64,000 nucleotides of DNA from Flavobacterium defluvii (GTDB lineage Bacteria > Bacteroidota > Bacteroidia > Flavobacteriales > Flavobacteriaceae). The stretch is taken from assembly GCF_900129555.1 (NCBI RefSeq), contig NZ_FQWC01000009.1:1-64000 (forward strand). The letters run 5' to 3'. Below are positions 26,371 to 33,020 of the stretch, piece by piece. The position numbers were made by a program, and so were the translations under genes. Positions within the stretch are counted from its first letter, which is position 1; each line of letters begins with the position of its first letter. The notes under the pieces are model-generated. The model saw nothing but the letters and a program-made list of their open reading frames with translations, ran no database searches and was not told the DNA's origin.

Positions 26371-27183
26371 TTAAATGCTCGTTGCGGCAAAACCTCCGTC
26401 AACTTTTAAAATTGTTCCCGTTACAAATTTTGACATATCACTGCATAAAAATAAAAGTGCGCCGTCGATATCTTCCGGAGTTCCAAATCTTCCCATTGGT
26501 GTGTGATCGATGATTTTTTCGCCTCTTAGCGTTAATTTTCCTTCCGGAGTTAATAATAAAGAACGGTTTTGTTCTCCGATAAAAAATCCTGGTGAAATCG
26601 CATTTACACGAATTCCTTCGCCATATTTTTGCGCCAATTCAACCGCCATCCATTGTGTAAAATTGTCAATTGCCGCTTTTGAAGCAGAATAACCCACAAC
26701 TCTCGTTAACGGTCTTTGTGCCGATGCTGATGAAATGTTGATAATATTTCCTGATTTTTGTTTGGCAAAAAGCTCCGCAAAAACCTGAGTTGGAAGCATT
26801 GTTCCGATGATATTTAAATCGACAACTTTTTGTAAATCATCGCTTTTCATGTCATAAACGGCCTGATCTGGCTGAATCGTTGCACCCGGCATATTTCCAC
26901 CTGCAGCATTTATTAAAATATCTAGACGATCGTATTTTTCTACGATAAAATCTTTAGCTTTTTCTAATTCTTCTTTATTTAAAACATTCGCCTGAACAGC
27001 AAAACCTTGTCCGCCATTACTTTCGATGTTTTTAACGGTTTTCTCTGCTTTTTCAAGTGATTGAGAAACGATTCCTACGATTGCGCCTTGCTGAGCCAAA
27101 ACATTTGCAAATCTACTTCCTAGTACTCCGGCGCCGCCTGTTATAAGTGCAATTTTTCCTTTTAGATTAAATACTGAATCCAT
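26371..27183 (-). CDS. SDR-family oxidoreductase, probable D-mannonate oxidoreductase
   Basis: This is a classical short-chain dehydrogenase of 270 aa. The cofactor loop TGGAGVLGS (about 16-24), NAAGG, the catalytic Ser in NIISSASAQ, YSASK (Tyr/Lys pair) and the C-terminal GTILKVDGGFAATSI are visible. It sits between uxuA and the yhcH-like gene. Proteins of this subgroup, adjacent to uxuA in Bacteroidota, are annotated as D-mannonate oxidoreductases that reduce fructuronate to mannonate, replacing the unrelated E. coli UxuB. The fold assignment is certain; the substrate rests on context. A gluconate 5-dehydrogenase-like or KduD-like activity is the main alternative. Confidence 0.9.
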   Translation of the reverse strand: MDSVFNLKGKIALITGGAGVLGSRFANVLAQQGAIVGIVSQSLEKAEKTVKNIESNGGQGFAVQANVLNKEELEKAKDFIVEKYDRLDILINAAGGNMPGATIQPDQAVYDMKSDDLQKVVDLNIIGTMLPTQVFAELFAKQKSGNIINISSASAQRPLTRVVGYSASKAAIDNFTQWMAVELAQKYGEGIRVNAISPGFFIGEQNRSLLLTPEGKLTLRGEKIIDHTPMGRFGTPEDIDGALLFLCSDMSKFVTGTILKVDGGFAATSI

Positions 27184-27282
27184 ATTTATTTTTTAATATT
27201 CAATACTTTAAATTCCAAATTCTAATTTTTGAAAAGTAAAGTATGTGTATGTAATTGATTTTAATGTTTTAAGTTTTTTCTA

Positions 27283-27423
27283 AACACATAGAAACATAGT
27301 TTTTAGAGGCGTTAAAAGCGTTTCACTTGCATTAATAAACATAGTTCTTGCGTAAAGCTATGTGTGAAAACTTGTTTTCTTAGACAACTTTTGAGCTAAA
27401 GAAAATCTATGTTTCTATGTGTT
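27283..27423. repeat. Palindrome-ended intergenic element, copy 3 (141 bp)
   Basis: AACACATAGAAACATAG and CTATGTTTCTATGTGTT form the perfect ends. The core has GGCGTTAAAAGCGTTTCAC and an internal CTATGTGTGAAAAC. It sits between the SDR and YhcH genes, inside the apparent operon. Confidence 0.87.
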
Positions 27424-27463
27424 TAATTTTAATGTTTTATTTGGAATTTGGAATTTTTCTCCG

Positions 27464-27916
27464 TTAGGAGATACTAACTTTAAATACCAGTTTTTTCAAA
27501 AAACCTTCGCCAATCATCGTTGCGTGAACATCTTCTGGAAATAAGATAGCAAATTGCTTTTCCTGCAATTCAAAAAACATATCCGGTTTATCGTGAAAAA
27601 AACGAACATCTCTTTCGTCGCTATAATCGCCGTTTGGGCTAACACATTTTTCTCTCGGTTTCCATGCAAAAGTTTCAGGGCCTTGTATAGAAATCTGAAT
27701 GTCTATGTTTTTGTCATGACATTCAAAACCTTTAATACTTTCTTCTCTTGTATTTCCGTCACCGTGAATGACTATTAGTTTTAAGCCTTCATTAATTTCT
27801 ATAGTACCAGCTTCAAGACTGGCAATATCGGTTTGGTTTACGTATTCAAAAGCTTTTTGAAAATTGGGATGCAGGCTGTAATATTTGTCAGCATTCTGTA
27901 ATGAATCTATTATCAT
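27464..27916 (-). CDS. YhcH/YjgK/YiaL family protein (DUF386)
   Basis: This family has a cupin-like fold and appears in sugar-acid and sialic-acid loci, where an anomerase or isomerase role has been proposed. Family segments here are INEGLKLIVIHGDG, FECHDKNIDIQISIQGPE, FFHDKPDMFFELQ and LFPEDVHATMIGEG, with histidine and glutamate ligands for a metal. The start at 27916 (MIIDSLQNADKYYS) gives the standard 150 aa; upstream in-frame codons cross the promoter and operator and are not coding. It is the first gene after a good promoter and LacI-type operator, and heads the uxuA set. Confidence 0.9.
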   Translation of the reverse strand: MIIDSLQNADKYYSLHPNFQKAFEYVNQTDIASLEAGTIEINEGLKLIVIHGDGNTREESIKGFECHDKNIDIQISIQGPETFAWKPREKCVSPNGDYSDERDVRFFHDKPDMFFELQEKQFAILFPEDVHATMIGEGFLKKLVFKVSIS

Positions 27917-27990
27917 TTGGTAAGATTTTGTTTTTTGTTTTGAAATAAATACTATAAAAACTTGTCGTTTATATATTATGTGTATTTTTA

Positions 27991-28004
27991 CGTGTACGCA
28001 CACG
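27991..28004. promoter_or_regulatory. Candidate LacI-family operator
   Basis: CGTGTACGCACACG is a 14-bp palindrome with a central CG and six of seven pairs matching, the classical shape of LacI-family sites. It lies immediately downstream of the predicted start of transcription for the yhcH-uxuA set and about 100 bp before the divergent LacI-type gene. Binding there would block RNA polymerase leaving the promoter. Confidence 0.6.
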
Positions 28005-28012
28005 GTATTTTA

Positions 28013-28042
28013 CAAATGTATGTAAATTGTAATGTAAAACAA
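28013..28042 (-). promoter_or_regulatory. Promoter of the yhcH-SDR-uxuA set
   Basis: On the minus strand TTG (28040-28042) and TACATTTG (28013-28020) are 19 bp apart, a full match to the Flavobacterium TTG-(17-23)-TAnnTTTG pattern. The start of transcription would fall near 28006, next to the operator-like palindrome. Confidence 0.7.
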
Positions 28043-28044
28043 CT

Positions 28045-28052
28045 TATTTTTG
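28045..28052 (+). promoter_or_regulatory. Possible -7 box of the LacI-type gene
   Basis: TATTTTTG fits TAnnTTTG. The nearest TTG (28027-28029) is 15 bp upstream, slightly closer than usual. It would give a 5' leader of about 45-55 bases. Confidence 0.4.
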
Positions 28053-28103
28053 CTAAAAAAATAATTTTCATAAAGGAGCTTTTATTATTTTAACTAAAAA
28101 GGA

Positions 28104-29135
28104 ATCAATATCATAACAATAAAAAAAATAGCGGAACTAGCCAATGTTTCGCCCGGAACTGTTGACAGGATTATTCACAATCGTGGTCAGGCTGCACAGG
28201 AAACTGTAGACAAAGTCAATGCTATAATTGAAGAATTTGGTTATAAACGAAATATTCTGGCAAGTAATCTGGCTTTGAATAAGAAGTTTCGTTTTGCAGT
28301 TTTTCTTCCTAAATATGAAAAATTGGAATATTGGCGCAGTCAGGTTGAAGGAATTGAAAAAGCTGGTTTGGAGTTTAGTAAATTTGGAATTGCTCTGGAA
28401 TATTTCTTTTATGATTTTGATACGGCTTCTTTCAAAGAATCTGTCAAAAAAGTATTAGAGTTCGATTGTGACGGATTATTATTTGCTCCGATTTTTTACG
28501 AAGATTCGGTTCAGTTTTTAAATGAATATAAAAAGAAAAATATTCCGGTTGTCATGATCGATTCGAATATTTCTAACGAAGATGATCACGCTTATGTGGG
28601 GCAGGATGCTTTTCAGAGCGGTTATCTGGCCGGAAGATTAATCAGTTTTGCGGTTAAAAACGAAAGACATGTTTTAATTTTTAAAATTACCCGCGAAATA
28701 GAAAGTACATCAGTTTATTTACAAAGAATTGATGGTTTTTATTCTTATTTTAAAGATCACAACGAACTTACGAATTTCAGATTTTCAGAAGTTACTATCA
28801 AGGATTCAGGAATTGATCAGATGAATCTTGAAATGTTTTCCGGAATCAACAGCATTTTTGTGCCGAATTCGAGAGCTTATATTGTCGCCCGATTTTTGGA
28901 ACAAAACAATATAAAAGGCATCAGAATTATTGGTTATGATTTATTAAATGAAAATATCGAATACCTAAATAAAGGTGTAATTGATTTTTTAATTAACCAA
29001 AGGCCAGAAAGTCAGGGCTATATGGGAATTAATTATTTGTATAAAAAATTGGTTCTTCAGGAAGATGCCGAACGCACACATTATATTCCCTTAGAAATTA
29101 TCTTAAAGGAGAACTATTTTCCTGCGAGGAAGTGA
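28104..29135 (+). CDS. LacI-family transcriptional regulator with no canonical start codon
   Basis: An N-terminal helix-turn-helix is plain from about 28119: IKKIAELANVSPGTVDRII, then GYKRNILASNLAL. A periplasmic-binding-protein-like effector domain follows (FRFAVFLPKYEKLEYW, DGLLFAPIF, AYVGQDAFQSGYLAGRL, IRIIGYDLL). It should repress the divergent uronate genes through the palindrome at 27991-28004. Oddly, the reading frame between the stop at 28095-28097 and the HTH has no ATG, GTG or TTG. Candidates are ATC at 28104 or ATA at 28113 (giving M-T-I-K-K, as in relatives). The TTG at 28275 would remove the whole DNA-binding domain. Either a rare initiation codon is used or the start has mutated. 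Confidence 0.85.
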   Translation: MNIITIKKIAELANVSPGTVDRIIHNRGQAAQETVDKVNAIIEEFGYKRNILASNLALNKKFRFAVFLPKYEKLEYWRSQVEGIEKAGLEFSKFGIALEYFFYDFDTASFKESVKKVLEFDCDGLLFAPIFYEDSVQFLNEYKKKNIPVVMIDSNISNEDDHAYVGQDAFQSGYLAGRLISFAVKNERHVLIFKITREIESTSVYLQRIDGFYSYFKDHNELTNFRFSEVTIKDSGIDQMNLEMFSGINSIFVPNSRAYIVARFLEQNNIKGIRIIGYDLLNENIEYLNKGVIDFLINQRPESQGYMGINYLYKKLVLQEDAERTHYIPLEIILKENYFPARK

Positions 29136-29143
29136 TTTTAATT

Positions 29144-29233
29144 GCCCACGGGTTTTACAGATTAAACGGTTTTGCACTGGTTTATTTTAAAAATAATCTG
29201 CGTCAATCCGTTTAATCTGTAAAACCCGTGGGC
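29144..29233. repeat. Perfect 26-bp inverted repeat between convergent genes
   Basis: Arms 29144-29169 (GCCCACGGGTTTTACAGATT and on) and 29208-29233 are exact complements around a 38-base loop. It lies between the LacI-type gene and the DUF4861 gene and may end both transcripts, although no long T-tract follows. Confidence 0.85.
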
Positions 29234-29238
29234 CAATC

Positions 29239-30408
29239 TTATTTCTTAACCTTCACAATCAAAGGATTATTGATTTTTTCTGCAAAAGAAGTCAAATAAG
29301 TTTCCCATTCTTGTTTGGTTTGAAACGGACTTCCTTTTTTCCATCCAAAACCAACATAATAAATTGCTTTGTTGTTTTTAACTGAGATATTTCCGTAAAG
29401 GTTACTCAAATCTTTTTCATTTGTAACATGATTATCAAAACCGGTTAATGTACCTTTTGGCGCAATTAAACCTAAACCAATTTCAGAATCATCGATTGGT
29501 TCCCAATAACTTAGCCAGCCTTCTTTAATATTAGTTCCAATAGTTCCTTTTTTCTCATGAAGCGTTATTCCGGCAGAAATGGTTTTGGTTCCTGTAATAT
29601 TAATTTCAAAACGTGAAAACTGACTTCCGTAATCTAAACTGATAAGTTTTGACTCAGTTATTTTATTTCCTTTAGCATCCCAATCGGCATAGGTTAAAAT
29701 AAAACTCGTTCTGATTGGTCCGGTTGTAATGGTTTTCCAGCTTACGAAGTTTTTAGAAAAATAATATTTGCCATCCACTTTAACAGCAATTCCGCCAATT
29801 CCGCGGCTGTCACCAACGTGAAAATTATCTAAACCTTCGCCAGTATCTTTGTGATACGTTCCGGTTCCGTTTGTTGCTTTTTCGTACCATTTATTAATAA
29901 TCGGATAATCGACTCTTTTCAGCCACGCATCGATTCCGCTGGTTAAAGTTCCACCCGGAACATTATCTTCGACCATTTTTTGTGCCACAGGCCCGTAAGT
30001 TCTAAAAGCCACTTTATTATTTTCCCACGCATAATCGTCTGTTCGTTCAGGAACAAATCTTGAGTAGCAGCTAACAACTTTCGAAGCAGAAGGATTTGTT
30101 CCAACAAAAACTTCAAAATCCTGTTTAGACGAAGCTTTTATTTTCGGTTGAAACAGAAGAACATCCATAGTTCCGTCGCCGTCGTTGTCTAGGGTTTGAG
30201 TTTCTAAAAATGAATTATTGCTGATGTCTTTTACAGCATAATTTTCAAGTTTAGAATCTGCTGATAATCCAAGAGATTTTTTGGTTAACTCTACTGTTTC
30301 GAATTCTCGGTCAACCTTTAAATTATTGCTAATTGTTATAGTTTTATTTTGAGCCTGAATGTTGAAACTTCCAGCCAGAATTGCGGTTAATAAAAGATGT
30401 TTTTTCAA
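29239..30408 (-). CDS. DUF4861 protein, secreted, PUL-associated
   Basis: A TTG start (codon at 30406-30408) begins a normal signal peptide, KKHLLLTAILAGSFNIQAQ; no in-frame ATG lies just upstream. The 389-aa product matches DUF4861 as I recall it: a beta-sandwich protein with FVPERTDDYAWENNKVAFRTYGP, GIDAWLKRVDYPIINKWYE and YHKDTGEGLDNFHVGDSRGIGG. The family is found in PULs for uronic-acid polymers and has no firmly established activity known to me. An aspartate-rich DNDGDGTMD string near residue 75 may bind calcium. A -7 box at 30454-30461 suggests its own promoter. Confidence 0.85.
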   Translation of the reverse strand: MKKHLLLTAILAGSFNIQAQNKTITISNNLKVDREFETVELTKKSLGLSADSKLENYAVKDISNNSFLETQTLDNDGDGTMDVLLFQPKIKASSKQDFEVFVGTNPSASKVVSCYSRFVPERTDDYAWENNKVAFRTYGPVAQKMVEDNVPGGTLTSGIDAWLKRVDYPIINKWYEKATNGTGTYHKDTGEGLDNFHVGDSRGIGGIAVKVDGKYYFSKNFVSWKTITTGPIRTSFILTYADWDAKGNKITESKLISLDYGSQFSRFEINITGTKTISAGITLHEKKGTIGTNIKEGWLSYWEPIDDSEIGLGLIAPKGTLTGFDNHVTNEKDLSNLYGNISVKNNKAIYYVGFGWKKGSPFQTKQEWETYLTSFAEKINNPLIVKVKK

Positions 30409-30453
30409 AATGAGATAGTTTTTAATTTTTGCTTTTTGTTTCTTATAAAATTA

Positions 30454-30461
30454 CAAATCTA
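30454..30461 (-). promoter_or_regulatory. -7 box upstream of the DUF4861 gene
   Basis: On the minus strand this reads TAGATTTG, an exact TAnnTTTG match 45 bp before the TTG start. No good -33 box is seen. Confidence 0.45.
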
Positions 30462-30592
30462 AAAGTATTTATAAATACATAAAAAGGGTAATAATGTACA
30501 AATAGCTGATAATGAATTTTATATAAATGTTTTTTTGAAATTAGTTAAAATCTTTTCCTACTTTTAATAATCCATTTTAATATTGTAAAAGC

Positions 30593-31510
30593 ATGAAAAA
30601 GAAATATTTAACAATACTATTGTTTTCAATTTTTGTGAATCTACAAGGACAAATCATTAAAAATGCAGATCAGTTAAAAGAAAGACTAAAAGATATAAAC
30701 AATCAAATTGCAGATTCTTTTCTGCATAATGACAGCAGCGTTATTATAAAATATTATGACGAAAAAGAACCAGTCTGCATGCCTGAATATCATAAAGCTT
30801 TATACACAAAAGAAAACATTAAATCCTATTATCAGCAATGGCTTTCTTCGTTTAAAATAAATGCTTATAAACGAGATATTTATGAAGTTCAGCTGTTGGA
30901 TAATTATGCGATTGAAATTGGAACTTTCAATATTAATGCAGTTAACGAAAAAAGCCCATTAATGTATGATGGAAAATATTTGAATGTTTGGAAGATTGCA
31001 AAAGACGGAAAACTGATTTTAATTTCAGAAATATGGGGAGCCAATAAAGCAATTGACGGTGCTAATTTTTCATTTATTAAAACAAAAGAAAGCGTAATAC
31101 CTAAACCTAAAGTAAATAAATCTTTAGAAAACGAAGTCAATAAACGAAATCAGCGCATTGCAGAACTTGTAACAAATAGGGAAGGCGAAAAACATGCTGA
31201 TGAATTCTTTATTAAAGATGCCATTTATCTAACTTACGATTCTCCAATGTTTGTTGGAATAGAAAACATCAAACCTTATTTTGTAGAACACGAAAAGCCA
31301 AATGGCGTTTCGATCGATTCTATTTCGATTAAAGCAAGCAGAATGATTCCGATAAATAATTTTGTTATCGAATACGGCTATTATTATGTTGATGTTTCAT
31401 GGGATAATAAAAAAGGAAAAGCAACTGTTACCGGAAAAAGCACGAATATCTGGAAAAGGGACGAAAACGGAACTTTAATGCTGTATCGCCAAATGGTAAA
31501 TCATAATTAA
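30593..31510 (+). CDS. Secreted protein with two NTF2-like (SnoaL/DUF4440) domains
   Basis: After a signal peptide (about 1-19, ending LQGQ) come two copies of an NTF2-like cone fold. The first (about 25-150) has INNQIADSFLHNDSSVIIKYY and GKYLNVWKIAKDGKLILISEIWG; the second (about 180-305) has NKRNQRIAELVTNREGEKH and GKSTNIWKRDENGTLMLYRQM. The second half of each ends in the typical N-x-W-K-R-D-G-x pattern. The family includes enzymes and ligand-binding proteins, so no activity is assigned. A TTTG-21-TACTTTTA pair (30534-30566) could be its promoter. No functional link to the neighbouring PULs is seen. Confidence 0.8.
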   Translation: MKKKYLTILLFSIFVNLQGQIIKNADQLKERLKDINNQIADSFLHNDSSVIIKYYDEKEPVCMPEYHKALYTKENIKSYYQQWLSSFKINAYKRDIYEVQLLDNYAIEIGTFNINAVNEKSPLMYDGKYLNVWKIAKDGKLILISEIWGANKAIDGANFSFIKTKESVIPKPKVNKSLENEVNKRNQRIAELVTNREGEKHADEFFIKDAIYLTYDSPMFVGIENIKPYFVEHEKPNGVSIDSISIKASRMIPINNFVIEYGYYYVDVSWDNKKGKATVTGKSTNIWKRDENGTLMLYRQMVNHN

Positions 31511-31558
31511 ATAGCTGTAATTCAAAAAGAATCACGATATTTATGTAAAACAAATTAC

Positions 31559-32023
31559 ATGAAGCAGAGTGCCGGAATATTAGCATATAAATTCGTAGAC
31601 AAAACTATTTTTTTCTTTTTAGTTCATCCTGGCGGGCCGTTTTGGAAAAATAAAGATTTAGAAAGCTGGTCGATTCCAAAAGGAGAATTTACAGAAGATG
31701 AAGATCCGCTCGATGCTGCGATACGCGAGTTTAAGGAAGAAACCGGTTTTGAGGTCGACGGTGATTTTATAAAACTCGAATATGTAAAACTAAAATCAGG
31801 TAAAATTGTTCATGCCTGGGCTGTCGAGTTTGATGTTGATGAAACTTTGGTAAAAAGCAATGATTTTGAAATTGAATGGCCGCCAAAATCAGGAAAATTT
31901 CAAAAATTTCCAGAAATTGACAGAGCCGAATGGTTTCAAACAGCCGAAGCCTTAAAAAAAATAAATTCCGCACAAGCTGATTTTATTGTTCAGATGATTT
32001 CTAAAATTTCTGCTTCACTTTAA
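31559..32023 (+). CDS. NUDIX hydrolase (diadenosine polyphosphatase-like)
   Basis: The NUDIX box fits GX5EX7REUXEEXGU: GEFTEDEDPLDAAIREFKEETGF. N-terminal SAGILAYKF and the LVHPGGPFWKNKDLESWSIPKGE lead-in resemble the subgroup that cleaves dinucleoside polyphosphates. The protein is 154 aa, cytoplasmic, with no signal peptide. The gene is 48 bp after the NTF2-like gene and 94 bp before a HAD phosphatase gene. Substrate is not determined by sequence. Confidence 0.92.
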   Translation: MKQSAGILAYKFVDKTIFFFLVHPGGPFWKNKDLESWSIPKGEFTEDEDPLDAAIREFKEETGFEVDGDFIKLEYVKLKSGKIVHAWAVEFDVDETLVKSNDFEIEWPPKSGKFQKFPEIDRAEWFQTAEALKKINSAQADFIVQMISKISASL

Positions 32024-32117
32024 AAAGCATTACTGATTTACAAGATAATTTTCGTAATTTACATTCTTGTCGTCTGATAGTTTTTATCAGATAATTGTAA
32101 AAATGTAAATAAAAAGT

Positions 32118-32756
32118 ATGGAAGTTAAGTGTATTATTTTTGATTGTGATGGCGTTTTAGTTGATACAGAGAAAATTGGTAACGGAATTTTGCTTGAAAT
32201 GGCATCAGAACATGGTTTTGAAATGGCAATTGAAGATGCTTACCACCATTTTAATGGTCGAAATCTAAAAGATTGTTTCAGACATATTGAAGAAACAATC
32301 GATCAAAAACTTCCCGAAACTTTTGAAGCCGAATACCGCCAGAGAAGTTTTAATGCGTTTAGAACGGAAGTAAAACCGATGGAAGGCGTTGTTGCTTTTA
32401 TCGAAAAATTAAAAATTCCGTATTGCGTCGCTTCGAGCGGACCGGTTGAAAAAATTCGTTTAAATCTTGAAGTTGCTGGTTTACTGAATAAATTCGAAAA
32501 TAAAATATTCAGTTCCTACCAAATTAACAGCTGGAAACCTGATCCGGGCATTTTTCTGCATGCTGCCAAAGAAATGGGTTTTGAGGTAAAAGACTGCATT
32601 GTTCTTGAAGATAGTAAAGCGGGTGTAAAAGCCGGAATTCAGGGCGGATTTAAAGTATACGGTTTTGCTAATGGTTTTAATAACGAAGATTTAGAAAAAG
32701 AAGGAGCAGTTCTTTTTCATAATTACGAGGAATTGAGTAAAATGCTTGCAATTTAG
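32118..32756 (+). CDS. HAD-superfamily phosphatase (beta-phosphoglucomutase-like subgroup)
   Basis: HAD motif I is FDCDGVLVDTE, motif II is VASSGP, motif III is KPDPGIF and motif IV is VLEDSKAGVKAG. A helical cap between motifs I and II (residues about 15-85) puts it in the subclass containing 6-phosphogluconate phosphatase and beta-phosphoglucomutase. It has 212 aa and no signal. A small inverted repeat (CTGATAGTTTTTATCAG) lies about 40 bp upstream of the ATG. It probably dephosphorylates a small sugar phosphate; exact substrate unknown. Confidence 0.92.
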   Translation: MEVKCIIFDCDGVLVDTEKIGNGILLEMASEHGFEMAIEDAYHHFNGRNLKDCFRHIEETIDQKLPETFEAEYRQRSFNAFRTEVKPMEGVVAFIEKLKIPYCVASSGPVEKIRLNLEVAGLLNKFENKIFSSYQINSWKPDPGIFLHAAKEMGFEVKDCIVLEDSKAGVKAGIQGGFKVYGFANGFNNEDLEKEGAVLFHNYEELSKMLAI

Positions 32757-32825
32757 TTTTTTTTTCAGCTTTAAGGTTTTTAAAATTTTATCTTACAATT
32801 GCCAATTTGTTTGATTAAAATGTGA

Positions 32826-32858
32826 TTTGTTGCATTAAAATAAATTTTTATATATTTG
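32826..32858 (+). promoter_or_regulatory. Promoter of the propeller/HTH regulator gene
   Basis: TTTG (32826-32829) and TATATTTG (32851-32858) are 21 bp apart; an overlapping TTG at 32830-32832 gives 18 bp. Both fit the Flavobacterium consensus. The leader to the ATG at 33021 is about 155 bases and contains a TTGTGATT/AATCACAA hairpin at about 32976-33000. Confidence 0.65.
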
Positions 32859-33020
32859 AATTTCGACATTCTCTTTTTTGGTTTAATAATACTGAATAAT
32901 TGTTATTGTATATTTAAAAAATGGATGTTTTTTGCCTAGAAAATGGCTTGTCCCAAAAAAGTCATTTTTTAAAATTGTGATTCTCAAAAATCACAAAATA
33001 ACCTACAGAAAGAAACAAAA

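Noticed and set aside
28275..29135. Shorter LacI-type protein starting at TTG 28275
   Set aside because: This start would remove a clearly preserved helix-turn-helix encoded just upstream in the same frame.
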